Of a stretch of DNA of 64,000 nucleotides, positions 19,996 to 29,817 are shown in pieces. Each line of letters opens with the position of its first letter. Positions within the stretch are counted from its first letter, which is position 1. The notes below the pieces were generated by a model. That model searched no databases and was not told where the DNA came from. It saw only the letters and a program-made list of their open reading frames with translations. This DNA comes from Pseudomonas paeninsulae. Lineage in GTDB: Bacteria; Pseudomonadota; Gammaproteobacteria; Pseudomonadales; Pseudomonadaceae. The DNA lies in the NCBI RefSeq assembly GCF_035621475.1, contig NZ_CP141799.1, forward strand, positions 1,042,501 to 1,106,500, written 5' to 3'. A program made the position numbers and the translations under genes.

Positions 19996-20913
19996 GTGAC
20001 GAACAGTTCGCGCAGCCTGGCCATGCTCGGCCTGCTGCTGGCTGTGCTCTGCTGGTCGGGCAACGCCCTGGTGGCGCGCGCCTTCGCCGGTGAGATCCCG
20101 CCCTTCGCCCTGTCGTTCTGGCGCTGGTGCCTGGCCCTGAGCCTGCTGCTGCCCTTCGTCCTAGCGCCGATGTGGCGTCATCGCCCGCAACTGCGTGCGG
20201 CCGGCTGGCGCCTGCTGGTGCTCGGCGGCCTCGGCATCGCCGGCTACAATTCGATGCTCTACAGCGCCGCGCAGACCACCGCGGCGATCAACATCACCCT
20301 GGTCAACACCTGCCTGCCGCTGCTGACCTTCATCGGCGCCGGTCTGCTGCTCGGCGAATGGCCGCAACGCCGCGCCTGGTGGGGCATGGGTCTGGCCGCG
20401 ATCGGCCTGCTGGTGCTGATCACCCAGGGCAGTTGGACGACCCTGACGGCACTGTCGTTCAACCGTGGCGACCTGATCATGCTCCTGGCCGTGGCCGACT
20501 GGGCGCTGTATTCCCTGCTGCTGCGACGCTGGGCCAAGTACCTGATACCGATCCCGGCGCTGGCCCTGCTCGGCGTGCTGATGCTGCTCGGCGTGCCGCT
20601 GATCCTGCCGTTCTACCTCTACGAGCTCAGTCAGGGTGCTCGTTTCGTCGCCAGCCTGAGCAACCTCGGCGCGATTACCTATACCGCCGTGTTCGCCTCG
20701 CTGGTCGCCTATCTCGCCTGGAATCACGGCGTGCGCGTACTCGGCGCCGCCAAGGCGGCACTCTCCAGCTACCTGATGCCGGTGATCACTGCCGTACTCG
20801 GCTGGCTGCTGCTGGGTGAGGGCTTGCAGGCGTTCCACTGGCTGGGTGGCGGGTTGATCTTCGCCGGCTTGTTGCTGGGCACACAGATGGCGCCGAAGCC
20901 GGCTGATCGATAG
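19996..20913 (+). CDS. DMT-family (EamA) permease
   Basis: An inner-membrane transporter of about 305 residues with two EamA repeats and roughly ten hydrophobic helices; LCWSGNALVARAF in helix 1 and LSFWRWCLALSLLLPF in helix 2 are typical of the drug/metabolite superfamily. Substrate cannot be read from sequence. GTG at 19996, directly after the can stop, gives a natural N-terminus; ATG 20023 would cut into helix 1. The annotated frame extends into can but that part is antisense-free shadow, not protein. Confidence 0.85.
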   Translation: MTNSSRSLAMLGLLLAVLCWSGNALVARAFAGEIPPFALSFWRWCLALSLLLPFVLAPMWRHRPQLRAAGWRLLVLGGLGIAGYNSMLYSAAQTTAAINITLVNTCLPLLTFIGAGLLLGEWPQRRAWWGMGLAAIGLLVLITQGSWTTLTALSFNRGDLIMLLAVADWALYSLLLRRWAKYLIPIPALALLGVLMLLGVPLILPFYLYELSQGARFVASLSNLGAITYTAVFASLVAYLAWNHGVRVLGAAKAALSSYLMPVITAVLGWLLLGEGLQAFHWLGGGLIFAGLLLGTQMAPKPADR

Positions 20914-21020
20914 GGTGATTATGCCGCCTGCGAGGAAGGGACGCGCCGCAGGGGCCGGGTTGGGTCGGTTAGGTCGTGCGGCGCGATACCCGTAGGCTGT
21001 TTCGCTGGTGATGGGCGCGT

Positions 21021-21554
21021 TTACCGCGCGGCGTTAGCTTTCTTCACCGCCGCAAGCCAGGCTGGGTTCATTTGCTTCAGCTCGGTATTCATGCCCCGAG
21101 CCTCCATGGTTTCCTTGTGCCGATTGATCTCCGCCACCATCTGGCTGAGGGCGCTGGAGTTGCCGTCCAGTTGGTGCATCTGAGTTAGGCCCAGGTGATA
21201 GAAACGCAGCAGTTTCATCGCCGTCTGATCTTGAGCAGTTACGCCGGCAGTGAGGTGGTGCATGACGTTGGTGATGCTCATCAGCCTGCGCTTGAGTTGC
21301 CAGCCGTAGACCGCCGGCGCCATCCAGGGCTGCTGCCAGAACTTGAGCCGCACCAGTGCTACGGTCAGCAGCAGCCCGGCAATAATGCCGCCCAGATTCC
21401 AGCGGAAATTATCGCCGCCGGGTTCGCCGAACAACAGCACGGCGGTGGTAGACAGCAGCATGCCCAGCAACAGGAAGATCACCACAATGGTTATCGTGCT
21501 GCGGCGCGTTTGCTGACGGTATTCTTCAGGGTTCAACTGCTTGATCTCGAACAT
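21021..21554 (-). CDS. DUF3087 membrane protein
   Basis: A 177-residue protein with two adjacent transmembrane helices (about residues 21-41 and 52-70) followed by a cytoplasmic helical domain (MKLLRFYHLGLTQMHQLDG). This matches the DUF3087 family of gammaproteobacteria, which has no known function. ATG at 21554 has a GGGAG site; the longer frame to 21617 is not supported. Monocistronic. Confidence 0.8.
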   Translation of the reverse strand: MFEIKQLNPEEYRQQTRRSTITIVVIFLLLGMLLSTTAVLLFGEPGGDNFRWNLGGIIAGLLLTVALVRLKFWQQPWMAPAVYGWQLKRRLMSITNVMHHLTAGVTAQDQTAMKLLRFYHLGLTQMHQLDGNSSALSQMVAEINRHKETMEARGMNTELKQMNPAWLAAVKKANAAR

Positions 21555-21795
21555 CACTCCCGCAGGACTCCTTTGTTGAGCGGATGACAACTTGGCGGGC
21601 ATTATCACCCAGAGCAATCGCGCTGGCGCGATTAACCTTGTGGCCGTGCGGGTTTTACCTGTGTGGGTCGCGCCTGGGTGGCGCTGAAGATGAGCCGGCT
21701 GGGGAATTTGATGCGCGCACGCAACGCCGCCAGGGTAAGGGGGGCAATGAGTCAGCGCGACTTACGCTCGCAAGTGGCTCCGCCCCCGCGTTACG

Positions 21796-22374
21796 TCAGG
21801 ACTTCAGCACGCCAGAGGCCTTGGCGGTATGCGTCGCGATGATATCCATCAGCTCTGGCGACAGGCAGTCGTAAGGTTCCAGGCCGAGAGCCTTGAGTCG
21901 CGCACGTACTGAATCCATGAGCGCCGGCTCGGCGCCTGATTCGATGATCGAGGAAACGAATGCGGCGAATTGTGGCGCGGACCAGCCCTTCTCCGGGGAC
22001 AGTTCCGTGTGGATGAAGTCGAATCCGTAGAGGGGATGAGTGCTGTTCTCGATGCGGCCGTACATATGCGCGCCGCACTGGCTACAGGCGTGCCGCTGGA
22101 TGGTGGCCTGGGCATCGACCAGCGCAAGTTTCTCGGCGTGCTCGGTGACCTTAAGCTTGTCGCGCGGCACCACCGCGACCATGGAGAACAGGGCGCCCTT
22201 CGGCTTCCAGCACTTGGTGCAGCCGCAGGCGTGGTTATAGGCCGATTGCGCGTCGATTTGCACCCGGACAGGGTCCTGGGTGCAGCGGCAGACTAGCGTG
22301 CCGCCAGTGAAGTCCTCGGCATCCGCCGGGATGCCGTCGTCGATCGACGGGTGAAGCGAAAATGTGCTTGTCAT
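21796..22374 (-). CDS. gfa: Glutathione-dependent formaldehyde-activating enzyme (GFA family)
   Basis: This 192-residue zinc protein matches S-(hydroxymethyl)glutathione synthase, which promotes condensation of formaldehyde with glutathione. The zinc cysteines are visible at C29/C31 (LVCRC), C50/C52/C55 (CGCTKC) and C97/C100 (CSQC). ATG at 22374 is preceded by a perfect AAGGAGG. The usual partner, a class III alcohol dehydrogenase, is not adjacent. Family assignment is firm; the enzymatic activity of Gfa itself has been debated in the literature. Confidence 0.88.
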   Translation of the reverse strand: MTSTFSLHPSIDDGIPADAEDFTGGTLVCRCTQDPVRVQIDAQSAYNHACGCTKCWKPKGALFSMVAVVPRDKLKVTEHAEKLALVDAQATIQRHACSQCGAHMYGRIENSTHPLYGFDFIHTELSPEKGWSAPQFAAFVSSIIESGAEPALMDSVRARLKALGLEPYDCLSPELMDIIATHTAKASGVLKS

Positions 22375-22496
22375 TAGCCACCTCCTTAAAACCTGCAGAA
22401 GGTCCGGGGCTGTCATATCAGCCTACCGGGCGGAGACTTAAGCGTAGCAGGGAAAGGTGAAACCAGAAGCCCCGCGCAGTGGCGGCGCGTGGCATC

Positions 22497-22724
22497 TCAA
22501 CGATGCTTGCGTTTACGGGCCTCACGATCAGGCTGGCGATGTGTGTTGTGTTGGTACTTTTGCTCTTCATACCTGTGCTGACTGGGTTTGTGATGGCCTA
22601 TGACATGATGGCGATCCGCGCCTCTGTAATGGTCCCTGCTGCGGTCGTTGTACTCGTGATAGGCGCAACCGGTCATCAGCAGAAACGCCGCCGCCAGGGC
22701 GAGCATTGCAAGACGAGCTAGCAT
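22497..22724 (-). CDS. Small histidine-rich lipoprotein
   Basis: The 75-residue product has a signal peptide with lipobox LMTGC (acylated Cys at residue 20). It is followed by a short mature region extremely rich in His, Arg, Tyr and Asp (HHVIGHHKPSQHRYEEQKYQH). It has a strong AAGGAG site before ATG. The histidine content suggests metal or acid interaction, but this is inference only. No family recognised. Many pseudomonads carry similarly small periplasmic lipoproteins. Confidence 0.65.
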   Translation of the reverse strand: MLARLAMLALAAAFLLMTGCAYHEYNDRSRDHYRGADRHHVIGHHKPSQHRYEEQKYQHNTHRQPDREARKRKHR

Positions 22725-23068
22725 GACTGTCTCCTTAAATCTGGGATGGTTTATCCCTGCATGTATGAGACACCCAGCCGGTGTAAGAGGAGGTCAGGGA
22801 GGTGTAAAGGCTAGGTAAGGGGTGGGCGAAAACCGGTAACTCCGCGCTGACTGCCCGCGTCGGTTAAACACCGAGCCGTCCGCTAGCCCTTTATTGGAGT
22901 AAAGTCGCGATCTCCGGGGAACTTGCACCGTCTCGAACTTGTCCTTGAGTCGCCAGCTTTGTCCGCCGATCGGCACGCTGTGGGCAGGAGCAACCAGCAA
23001 TCCAGGCGCAAGCGACAGCTCGTGCAGCGGTCCCAGCCATCATTAAACCCTTAGACAGGAGATGCGAC
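22725..23068. other. 344-base stretch without a recognised gene
   Basis: I find no convincing coding frame, RNA or hairpin terminator here. It may be leftover DNA of the decayed element that holds the integrase fragment downstream. Confidence 0.4.
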
Positions 23069-23344
23069 GTGAGTAAAACAGCACAGGAATACGCGGATGA
23101 GCTGATGCCGCTGGGCCGCCTGCCAGATCCTGACCCAACCCCTGCGGCGCATTTTCGGTTCGTTAATGTCGATGTGGCCGCCGAGGATCGCACCCAGGAA
23201 ATAAAGAATGCAGTCGCGCTGAGGCTGTGTGAGCGGTTCCAGCTGATGTACCCCGACAGGACGGTCTCTATCGGGCGCTTCGGGATCAATAACGAGGGAT
23301 GGCGCATGTGTTTCGAGGTGGCAGCTGTATCTGCTGAGGGGTAG
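23069..23344 (+). CDS. Hypothetical protein, 91 residues
   Basis: A short soluble protein, GTG start at 23069 with ACAGGAG 8-14 bases upstream. The sequence (EYADELMPLGRLPDPDP, then RLCERFQLMYPDRTVSIGRF) shows a plausible alpha/beta composition and no cysteine pairs except C54 and C83. No family recognised. It sits in the low-density patch with the integrase remnant and the toxin-antitoxin pair, so it may be accessory DNA. Confidence 0.5.
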   Translation: MSKTAQEYADELMPLGRLPDPDPTPAAHFRFVNVDVAAEDRTQEIKNAVALRLCERFQLMYPDRTVSIGRFGINNEGWRMCFEVAAVSAEG

Positions 23345-23412
23345 CCCCACGTGCCGCATCAGGGTCAGCGCTCGTGGCAGGGCCGGCGCGCGTTGAAGGC
23401 GGCGATGAGCAT

Positions 23413-23626
23413 TTTCCTGCCGTGCCGCTTTCCATAGCGCCTATGAACACTGTGGTTTCCAGGCACCAGGGCAGTTAACCCACATCCTGCGCCAGTCATT
23501 ACATGATGGGGGGAGGGGATATCCTCAGCCTGCAACGAATCCTCGGGCATTCCTGATCACCATGACCATGCGCTATGCGCATCTGTCTCCAGAGCATTTG
23601 GAGTCTGCTGTGAGGCTGTCGGCCCT
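23413..23626 (+). pseudogene. C-terminal remnant of a phage-type tyrosine recombinase (integrase)
   Basis: Reading across at least two frameshifts gives PGQLTHILRQS, then MMGGGDILSLQRILGHS, then LITMTMRYAHLSPEHLESAV. These are the box II (LRH-like), GH and MRYAHLSPEH active-site blocks of P2/P4-like phage integrases, including the final Tyr of the 'TMRYAHLSP' block. Frame breaks fall near 23490 and 23554. Only the catalytic tail survives and no start is present, so it is dead. It marks an old integrated element near tRNA-Met. Confidence 0.75.
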
Positions 23627-23689
23627 TGCGCAGTGCGGATATACATCTGGGTGATAGCAGTGCAATCAATGCTTTCATTAGGCGGTGAT

Positions 23690-23926
23690 ATGGCCAGCAT
23701 CACAATTCGAAATCTAGACGACGACCTCAAGGCTCAACTGCGCGTGGTTGCCGCAAGCCATGGCCGTTCGATGGAGGAGGAAGCCAGGGTGATCATCCGT
23801 CAGGCGCTTTCTCGGCAAGAAACCTCAGGTGGGTTAGGTAGCCGGATTCACTCGCGCTTCGCGGCAATTGGCGGGGCCGATATTGAGCTGCCTGCTCGTA
23901 CGGACAAGGCCCGATGCGAGCGTTGA
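23690..23926 (+). CDS. FitA/VapB-like ribbon-helix-helix antitoxin
   Basis: This 78-residue antitoxin has an N-terminal ribbon-helix-helix DNA-binding domain (SITIRNLDDDLKAQL, residues 3-17, then a helix with GRSMEEEARVIIRQAL) and a C-terminal tail that should wrap the toxin. ATG 23690 has AGGCGG upstream. The stop lies three bases before the toxin start, so the two are translated as a pair. Such antitoxins usually repress their own promoter together with the toxin. Confidence 0.85.
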   Translation: MASITIRNLDDDLKAQLRVVAASHGRSMEEEARVIIRQALSRQETSGGLGSRIHSRFAAIGGADIELPARTDKARCER

Positions 23927-23929
23927 CGA

Positions 23930-24349
23930 ATGATCCTGCTCGACACCAATGTGTTGCCTGAGCTGATGCGCGCCAAACCATCTCCTCAGGTTCTGGCCTG
24001 GGTGGATGCTCAGCCTTCGAGTCAGCTTGTGATCAGCTCGATTACAGTGGCGGAAATACTCTATGGCATTGCACGGATGCCGGACGGCAAGCGCAAGCAA
24101 GGTTTGCTAGAGCTGGCGACGCTAATGTTTGAAGCGGATTTTGCCGGTCGCATTCTTCCGTTTGATACAGATGCGGCGGTTCACTATGCAGGCTTAGCGG
24201 CTGAGAGTGAGGTGAAAGGGAAGGTCGTGGATATGGCTGACGGGCAGATCGCCGCAATCGCCGCTTTGCATGATGCACGAGTCGCTACGCGAAAAGTTGG
24301 TCACTTCGACTACCTGGGCGTTCCCGTGGTTAATCCTTGGGAAGCTTGA
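23930..24349 (+). CDS. vapC: VapC/FitB-like PIN-domain toxin
   Basis: A 139-residue PIN-domain ribonuclease. Acidic metal-binding residues are D5 (LLDTNVLPE), E42 (TVAEILYG) and D104 (DMADGQIAA), with the usual C-terminal GVPVVNPW. VapC/FitB toxins cleave RNA, often tRNA or rRNA, when free of antitoxin. It is intact and follows its antitoxin gene by three bases. Located between an integrase remnant and tRNA-Met, fitting acquisition by an integrative element. Confidence 0.88.
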   Translation: MILLDTNVLPELMRAKPSPQVLAWVDAQPSSQLVISSITVAEILYGIARMPDGKRKQGLLELATLMFEADFAGRILPFDTDAAVHYAGLAAESEVKGKVVDMADGQIAAIAALHDARVATRKVGHFDYLGVPVVNPWEA

Positions 24350-24392
24350 GGTGGTCAATCGGTCTATAGGCATCCTGTAGTCACTTCGGAAA

Positions 24393-24428
24393 ACAAAAAA
24401 GGGCTTAGCTTTCGCTAAACCCTTGTTT
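24393..24428 (-). terminator. Intrinsic terminator of tRNA-Met
   Basis: On the minus strand the stem GGGTTTAGC / GCTAAGCCC with a GAAA loop is followed by TTTTTTG. It starts about five bases after the tRNA CCA end. The + side also has a T-rich tail, so it may stop transcription from vapC too. Confidence 0.85.
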
Positions 24429-24432
24429 TGTT

Positions 24433-24509
24433 TGGTGGCTACGCAGGGACTTGAACCCCGGACCCCAGCATTATGAATGCTATGCTCTAACCAGCTGAGC
24501 TACGTAGCC
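24433..24509 (-). tRNA. tRNA-Met (CAT), elongator
   Basis: The 77-base cloverleaf runs from GGCTACG to CGTAGCC with encoded ACCA. The anticodon loop TTCATAA gives CAT. The acceptor stem GGCTACG and overall sequence match elongator tRNA-Met rather than initiator tRNA. Its 3' end faces the decayed integrase/toxin-antitoxin patch. Confidence 0.96.
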
Positions 24510-24587
24510 GATGTGGCGCGCATTATTCGCGGATTGGACGTTTCTGTCAACCCTGAGATGCTAAATTTTTCGCGTGTGATCAAGTGC

Positions 24588-25685
24588 TTAGACGTTGAAG
24601 CGGAAGTGCATGACGTCGCCATCCTTGACGATGTATTCCTTGCCTTCCAGGCGCCATTTGCCAGCGTCCTTGGCGCCGGCTTCACCCTTGAACTGGATGA
24701 AGTCGTCATAGGCTATGACTTCGGCGCGGATAAAGCCTTTTTCGAAGTCGGTGTGGATCACCGCAGCGCCTTGAGGGGCGGTGGCACCGATGCGTACGGT
24801 CCAGGCGCGGACTTCCTTCACCCCGGCGGTGAAGTAGGTCTGCAGGTTGAGCAGCTCGTAGCCGGCGCGAATCACCCGGTTCAGGCCCGGCTCTTCCATG
24901 CCCAGGTCGGCGAGGAACTCGGCTTTCTCGTCGTCTTCCAGTTCGCCAATCTCGGCTTCCAGTTTATTGCAGATCGGCACCACGATGGCGCCCTCGGCGT
25001 CGGCGATGGTACGCACCACGTCGAGCAGGGGGTTGTTCTCGAAGCCGTCTTCGGCGACGTTGGCGATGTACATGACCGGTTTGACGGTCAGCAGGTGAAA
25101 GCTCTTGATCAGCTGCTTGTCGTCGTCGCTCAGGGTCTTGAGCAGGGTGCGCGCCGGCTTGCCTTCGCTGAAGTGCGGGATTAGTTTTTCCATCAGGGCC
25201 TTTTGCGCCACGGCCTCCTTGTCACCGCCCTTGGCGTTGCGGGTGACCTTCTGCAGCTGCTTCTCGAGGCTGTCGAGGTCGGCGAAGATCAGCTCCAGGT
25301 CGATGATCTCGATGTCGCGCTTGGGGTCGACGCTGTTGGAGACGTGGATAACATTCTCGTCCTGGAAGCAGCGCACCACGTGGGCGATGGCGTCGGTCTC
25401 GCGGATGTTGGCCAGGAATTTGTTGCCTAGGCCTTCACCCTTGGAGGCGCCGGCGACCAGGCCGGCGATGTCGACGAATTCCATGGTAGTCGGCAGCACG
25501 CGTTCGGGCTTGACGATGGCGGCCAGGGCTTCCAGGCGTGCGTCGGGCATCGGCACGATGCCGGTGTTCGGCTCGATGGTGCAGAAGGGGAAGTTCTCCG
25601 CGCTGATACCGGCCTTGGTCAGGGCATTGAACAGGGTGGACTTGCCGACGTTGGGCAGGCCGACGATGCCGCAGTTGAATCCCAT
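24588..25685 (-). CDS. ychF: Redox-regulated ATPase YchF
   Basis: This universally conserved Obg-family P-loop ATPase (365 residues) binds ribosomes and affects translation and oxidative-stress response. Walker [19 protein letters not shown] lies at about residues 8-25 and a TGS-like domain forms the C-terminus ([18 protein letters not shown]). ATG at 25685 (MGFNCGIVG) is the conserved start; the longer frame to 25754 is ignored. It follows pth by 20 bases on the same strand, the usual pth-ychF order. Confidence 0.96.
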   Translation of the reverse strand: MGFNCGIVGLPNVGKSTLFNALTKAGISAENFPFCTIEPNTGIVPMPDARLEALAAIVKPERVLPTTMEFVDIAGLVAGASKGEGLGNKFLANIRETDAIAHVVRCFQDENVIHVSNSVDPKRDIEIIDLELIFADLDSLEKQLQKVTRNAKGGDKEAVAQKALMEKLIPHFSEGKPARTLLKTLSDDDKQLIKSFHLLTVKPVMYIANVAEDGFENNPLLDVVRTIADAEGAIVVPICNKLEAEIGELEDDEKAEFLADLGMEEPGLNRVIRAGYELLNLQTYFTAGVKEVRAWTVRIGATAPQGAAVIHTDFEKGFIRAEVIAYDDFIQFKGEAGAKDAGKWRLEGKEYIVKDGDVMHFRFNV

Positions 25686-25705
25686 GGTGTGTCCCTCGCG
25701 GAGAG

Positions 25706-26296
25706 TTAAGAGGTGGCTTTCTGGCTGTGCAGCTTGTGCATCGCTTTGCTCCAATCACCGGCGAGCATTTCCGGCAGCACGCCGAGAGCGAAGTCGATAC
25801 TGGTGTCGAGCAGTTCCTGCTCGCTGCGCGGGGCGCGGCTGAGGACGAAGTTGGACACCATGCTGCTGTGCCCCGGGTGGCCGATGCCAAGCCGCAGGCG
25901 GTAAAAATTATTCTGGTTGCCGAGCTGGGCGATGATGTCGCGCAGTCCGTTATGTCCACCGTGACCGCCGCCCAATTTGAGTTTGGCGACGCCTGGCAGC
26001 ATGTCGAGTTCGTCGTGGGCCACCAGAATGGCTTCCGGCGCGATGCGGAAGAAATTCGCCAAGGCCGCCACGGACTGGCCGCTGCGGTTCATGAAGGTGG
26101 TGGGGATCAACAGGCGAACGTCACGACCCTGATGGCTGAATTTGCCCATCAGACCGAAATATTTGCGATCGACGCTGAGCTTGGCGCCCTGGCTGTTGGC
26201 CAGGCGCTCAACGAAAAGGGCCCCTGCATTATGCCGGGTCTGGTCGTATTCGGGGCCGGGGTTACCCAGGCCGACGATCAGTTGTACGGCAGTCAT
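25706..26296 (-). CDS. pth: Peptidyl-tRNA hydrolase
   Basis: The 196-residue enzyme recycles peptidyl-tRNAs dropped by ribosomes. N-terminal [17 protein letters not shown] carries the conserved N11/H22 active-site residues, and the middle has [14 protein letters not shown] with GxGHPG later. It is cotranscribed with ychF downstream and probably rplY upstream (about 70-base gap). Confidence 0.97.
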   Translation of the reverse strand: MTAVQLIVGLGNPGPEYDQTRHNAGALFVERLANSQGAKLSVDRKYFGLMGKFSHQGRDVRLLIPTTFMNRSGQSVAALANFFRIAPEAILVAHDELDMLPGVAKLKLGGGHGGHNGLRDIIAQLGNQNNFYRLRLGIGHPGHSSMVSNFVLSRAPRSEQELLDTSIDFALGVLPEMLAGDWSKAMHKLHSQKATS

Positions 26297-26365
26297 GTCA
26301 GGAGCCCTTTCGTGGAAATAGCCCAGCCGCTAATGCGCCTGGGCTGTTTTCCGGTGGTGCGCAGA

Positions 26366-27001
26366 TTACTCGGCAGCGCTTTCGCCTTCGCCTTCTTCTG
26401 CTTCTGCGTCTACTTCTTTGGCTACGCGCGAAGCGTGGATGTTAGCCACTGCCAGGTCGTTGCCATGAGCCAGTGCAACCAGTTCCACACCTTTCGGCAG
26501 AGTCAGGTTGGACAGGTGAACGATCTGGCCGATTTCAACGGCAGCCATATCGACTTCGATGAATTCCGGCAGGTCTTTCGGCAGGCAGGAAACTTCAACT
26601 TCAGCCAGGGTGTGGGAAACTTCGCCACCTTGGGTCTTCACGCCAACCGCGGTTTCCTGGTTGAGGAAGTGCAGGGGGACGTGGGCGTGCAGTTTCTGGC
26701 CGGCGACGACGCGGATGAAGTCGGCGTGCATCACGAATTCTTTGGCTGGGTGGCGCTGCAGGGCTTTGATCAGCACGCTTTCTTTATTGCCGTCGACGGT
26801 CAGGGTCAGTACGTGGCTGAACGACGCTTCGTTTTCCAGCAGTTTGGCCAGTTCTTTGGCCAGCAGGCTGATCGACTGCGGGGCTTTGTCGCCACCGTAG
26901 ATTACGGCAGGAACCATGGCAACGTTACGACGCAGGCGGCGGCTCGCACCTTTCCCCAGGTCGGAACGCACTACAGCATTCAGGGCAAATTCAACGGTCA
27001 T
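26366..27001 (-). CDS. rplY: 50S ribosomal protein L25 / general stress protein Ctc
   Basis: The 211-residue long form of bL25 has an N-terminal 5S-rRNA-binding L25 domain (residues 1-90, beginning [21 protein letters not shown]) and a C-terminal TL5/Ctc beta domain (to about 190), ending in an acidic tail. It binds 5S rRNA in the large subunit. Placed between prs and pth, the standard Pseudomonas order. Confidence 0.95.
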   Translation of the reverse strand: MTVEFALNAVVRSDLGKGASRRLRRNVAMVPAVIYGGDKAPQSISLLAKELAKLLENEASFSHVLTLTVDGNKESVLIKALQRHPAKEFVMHADFIRVVAGQKLHAHVPLHFLNQETAVGVKTQGGEVSHTLAEVEVSCLPKDLPEFIEVDMAAVEIGQIVHLSNLTLPKGVELVALAHGNDLAVANIHASRVAKEVDAEAEEGEGESAAE

Positions 27002-27116
27002 TTCACTTCTCCAAAATAACCAAACCGCCCTTCACGCTTGCGACCAGCGACCGGACGGTTAGGTAATAAGCCCCACCAATACAGTAGGGCGTTTCGCGTT
27101 CAGGGCGATTTCCGGG

Positions 27117-28058
27117 TTAACGGAACATCGCGCTGATCGATTCTTCATTGCTGATGCGGCGCACCGCTTCAGCGACTACCGGGGCGATATCCAGTTGGCG
27201 AATACGCGAACAGGATTGCGCGGCGGCGGACAGCGGGATGGTGTTGGTCACCACCAGCTCGTCGAGTACGGAGTTTTCGATGTTTTCGATCGCCCGACCC
27301 GAGAGTACCGGGTGGGTGCAATAGGCAAAGACCTTGGCGGCGCCATGTTCTTTCAGCGCTTTGGCCGCGTGGCACAGGGTGCCGGCGGTATCCACCATGT
27401 CGTCGACCAGGATGCAGGTACGGCCTTCTACGTCACCGATTATGTGCATCACTTCGGACTGGTTGGCTTTCTCGCGACGCTTGTCGATGATCGCCAGGTC
27501 AACACCCAGGGATTTGGCGACCGCACGTGCACGCACTACGCCACCGATATCTGGGGAGACAATCATCATGTTTTCGAAGCGTTGGTCTTCAATATCGTCC
27601 ACCAGTACTGGTGAGCCGTAGATGTTATCGACCGGGATATCGAAGAAGCCCTGAATCTGATCCGCGTGCAGGTCGACGGTAAGAACCCGGTCGATGCCTA
27701 CTACGGTGAGCATGTCGGCCACGACTTTGGCGCTGATTGCCACGCGGGCGGAGCGCGGTCGGCGATCCTGGCGGGCATAGCCGAAGTAGGGGATGACAGC
27801 AGTGATTCGGGTGGCTGAGGAGCGGCGGAAGGCATCGGCCATCACTACCAGTTCCATCAGGTTGTCGTTGGTTGGCGCGCACGTCGGCTGAATCAGGAAA
27901 ACGTCTTTACCGCGAACGTTTTCGTTGATTTCAATCATGATTTCACCGTCGGAGAATTTTCCGACAGAGGCATCGCCGAGGGGGATGTGCAGCTGACGTA
28001 CGATACGTCGCGCCAGATCGGGGTTAGCGTTCCCCGTAAAGACCATCATCTTGGACAC
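27117..28058 (-). CDS. prs: Ribose-phosphate pyrophosphokinase
   Basis: The enzyme makes PRPP from ribose 5-phosphate and ATP for nucleotide, histidine and tryptophan synthesis. At 313 residues from GTG 28058 ([15 protein letters not shown]) it has the family length; the longer frame runs into the tRNA-Gln gene. The catalytic loop [15 protein letters not shown] and PRPP-binding [14 protein letters not shown] are present. It lies between tRNA-Gln and rplY; the 115-base prs-rplY gap contains an imperfect inverted repeat but no clear terminator. Confidence 0.96.
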   Translation of the reverse strand: MSKMMVFTGNANPDLARRIVRQLHIPLGDASVGKFSDGEIMIEINENVRGKDVFLIQPTCAPTNDNLMELVVMADAFRRSSATRITAVIPYFGYARQDRRPRSARVAISAKVVADMLTVVGIDRVLTVDLHADQIQGFFDIPVDNIYGSPVLVDDIEDQRFENMMIVSPDIGGVVRARAVAKSLGVDLAIIDKRREKANQSEVMHIIGDVEGRTCILVDDMVDTAGTLCHAAKALKEHGAAKVFAYCTHPVLSGRAIENIENSVLDELVVTNTIPLSAAAQSCSRIRQLDIAPVVAEAVRRISNEESISAMFR

Positions 28059-28104
28059 GCGCAGTACCTGCCGGCTGAGGGTATACCTGGATGAGTATAG
28101 AAAA

Positions 28105-28179
28105 TGGCAGGGGCGGCTGGATTCGAACCAACGCATGGCAGGATCAAAACCTGCTGCCTTACCGCTTGGCGACGCCCCT
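28105..28179 (-). tRNA. tRNA-Gln (TTG), copy 1
   Basis: A 75-base cloverleaf with acceptor stem AGGGGCG/CGCCCCT, anticodon loop TTTTGAT (TTG) and encoded GCCA end. Identical to the copy at 28235. It lies immediately upstream of prs and is probably transcribed with it from one promoter. Confidence 0.95.
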
Positions 28180-28234
28180 GTATCGTGTGTAACCCAATGC
28201 TGCTTGTCAGTTTATCGCTGCCCTAGGGCAGTAA

Positions 28235-28309
28235 TGGCAGGGGCGGCTGGATTCGAACCAACGCATGGCAGGATCAAAACCTGCTGCCTTACCGCTTGGC
28301 GACGCCCCT
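28235..28309 (-). tRNA. tRNA-Gln (TTG), copy 2
   Basis: Identical 75-base tRNA-Gln, 55 bases upstream (on the minus strand) of copy 1. The spacer between the copies is not repeated, so the pair arose by tRNA duplication or is maintained by gene conversion. Follows ispE by 18 bases. Confidence 0.95.
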
Positions 28310-28327
28310 GTAACTGATGCTACGCAT

Positions 28328-29203
28328 TCACTTCTTTGCCAATACTTCAAGCTCGCGGTGCAACATCGAGATGTTACGACCTTGTGCCACAAAACTTGGC
28401 AGAGTGGCTGGAAGTTGGCGGGCGACTTTATCAGCATCGTCCCTGTTTGGGAAGCTCCCAAACACACAAGCTCCAGTGCCAGTCAATTTTGCCGATACGA
28501 ATTTGTTCAATAAGATCAGCGCGTTACGTACTTCTGGATAACGCTTCTCGACGACTGGCTGGCAGTCATTACGACTACCCCCCTCAAGAAGGCTGCGAAC
28601 TTTAATGGGCGGCGTATCCCGTGTCAACTCAGGGTCGGAGAAAATTTCCACAGTACTGACAAGTACTTGCGGAATTGCCACGAGAAACCAGGGTTCGCTG
28701 AGGGTCATTGGGGTGAGTTTTTCGCCAATGCCTTCGGCGAAGGCTGCGCGGCCGCGCACGAAAACCGGTACGTCGGCGCCCAGGGTCAGGCCCAGGCCGG
28801 CCAGGCGCTCTTCGTCCCAATGCAGGTGCCAGAGGCGGTTAAGGCCGAGTAAGGTGGTCGCCGCATCCGAGCTGCCGCCGCCAATCCCGCCGCCCATGGG
28901 GAGGCGCTTGCTCAGCCAGATGTCGGCACCCAGCGCGCAGCCCGCCTGTTGTTGCAGGGCACGGGCGGCGCGCACGATCAGGTTGCTGTCGTGATCCACG
29001 CCGGGGATGTCGCTGTGCAGGCGGATTGCGCCGTCTGCGCGCGCGGCGAAACCCAGCTCGTCGGCAAAGTCGAGAAACTGGAACAGGGTCTGCAGCTCGT
29101 GATAGCCGTCGGCGCGGCGGCCGAGGATGTGCAGCATCAGGTTGAGTTTGGCCGGTGCCGGCAGCCTCAGTTCGGCTGCGGCGGGTATTGCCGGCGGGGT
29201 CAT
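28328..29203 (-). CDS. ispE: 4-diphosphocytidyl-2-C-methyl-D-erythritol kinase
   Basis: The GHMP kinase of the non-mevalonate isoprenoid pathway, 291 residues. The N-terminal [22 protein letters not shown] region and the ATP loop [18 protein letters not shown] identify it. ATG 29203 overlaps the lolB stop by four bases (ATGA). Order lolB-ispE-tRNA-Gln-prs is typical of Pseudomonas. Confidence 0.95.
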   Translation of the reverse strand: MTPPAIPAAAELRLPAPAKLNLMLHILGRRADGYHELQTLFQFLDFADELGFAARADGAIRLHSDIPGVDHDSNLIVRAARALQQQAGCALGADIWLSKRLPMGGGIGGGSSDAATTLLGLNRLWHLHWDEERLAGLGLTLGADVPVFVRGRAAFAEGIGEKLTPMTLSEPWFLVAIPQVLVSTVEIFSDPELTRDTPPIKVRSLLEGGSRNDCQPVVEKRYPEVRNALILLNKFVSAKLTGTGACVFGSFPNRDDADKVARQLPATLPSFVAQGRNISMLHRELEVLAKK

Positions 29204-29817
29204 TGGCCGAGCTGGCGCGGTTGCCAGTCCTTGATCACCAGGGTGACTTGCAAATCGTGACCGCTCAGCTTGAGGCGCTCGGGCAGCCAGTAGCCATCCT
29301 GCTCGGCGTAGCGCAGGTACTCGACCTGCCAGCCATCCTGGGTCAGGTGCGCCAGGCGGCTGTCGCGGTCGAGGGTCAGGCGGCTTCTGCTGTCGGGCGC
29401 TGGCAGGCCGCGAATCCACCACAGCAGGTGCGAGACCGGCAGGTTGAGGCCCAGCTGTTGCTGCAGCAGTTGTTCGGGTGAGGCGGCCTGGTAGCGCCCC
29501 TGGTTGGCGACTTCCAGCTGGAGGTCGCCTGGGCGCCCGGTCAGTCGTGCGGCGCCGCGACCGAGCGGGCCGGACAGGCGGATGTCGTAATAGTCCTGGC
29601 GTTGCAGCCAGAACAGGGTGCCGCTGCCGGAATCCTGCGGGGCGCGAATACCGACCTTGCCGCTGATCTGCCAGGCGTCGAGTCTGCTGATCTGTTGTTT
29701 ATGGCTTTGCCAGAGCGCCGGGCTGCCTTCTCCTTCGAGGGATTCGCGGGAGGTCAGGCCGGTACAGCCGGCGAGCAGGGCAATCAAGCTAAACACGAGG
29801 AGCGGGCGAACAAACAT
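29200..29817 (-). CDS. lolB: Outer-membrane lipoprotein receptor LolB
   Basis: This 205-residue lipoprotein accepts lipoproteins from LolA and inserts them into the outer membrane. The signal peptide ends in lipobox LLAGC (acyl Cys at residue 17). The body contains [12 protein letters not shown] and [13 protein letters not shown] blocks typical of LolB. ATG at 29817 overlaps the upstream TPR gene stop (TGATG), indicating coupled translation; a TTG one codon earlier is possible. Confidence 0.93.
   Translation of the reverse strand: MFVRPLLVFSLIALLAGCTGLTSRESLEGEGSPALWQSHKQQISRLDAWQISGKVGIRAPQDSGSGTLFWLQRQDYYDIRLSGPLGRGAARLTGRPGDLQLEVANQGRYQAASPEQLLQQQLGLNLPVSHLLWWIRGLPAPDSRSRLTLDRDSRLAHLTQDGWQVEYLRYAEQDGYWLPERLKLSGHDLQVTLVIKDWQPRQLGQ

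Noticed and set aside
28105..28309. Tandem tRNA-Gln copies as an integration duplication (attL/attR)
   Set aside because: Only 55 bases separate the two complete, identical tRNAs and nothing foreign lies between them; simple tandem duplication explains it.
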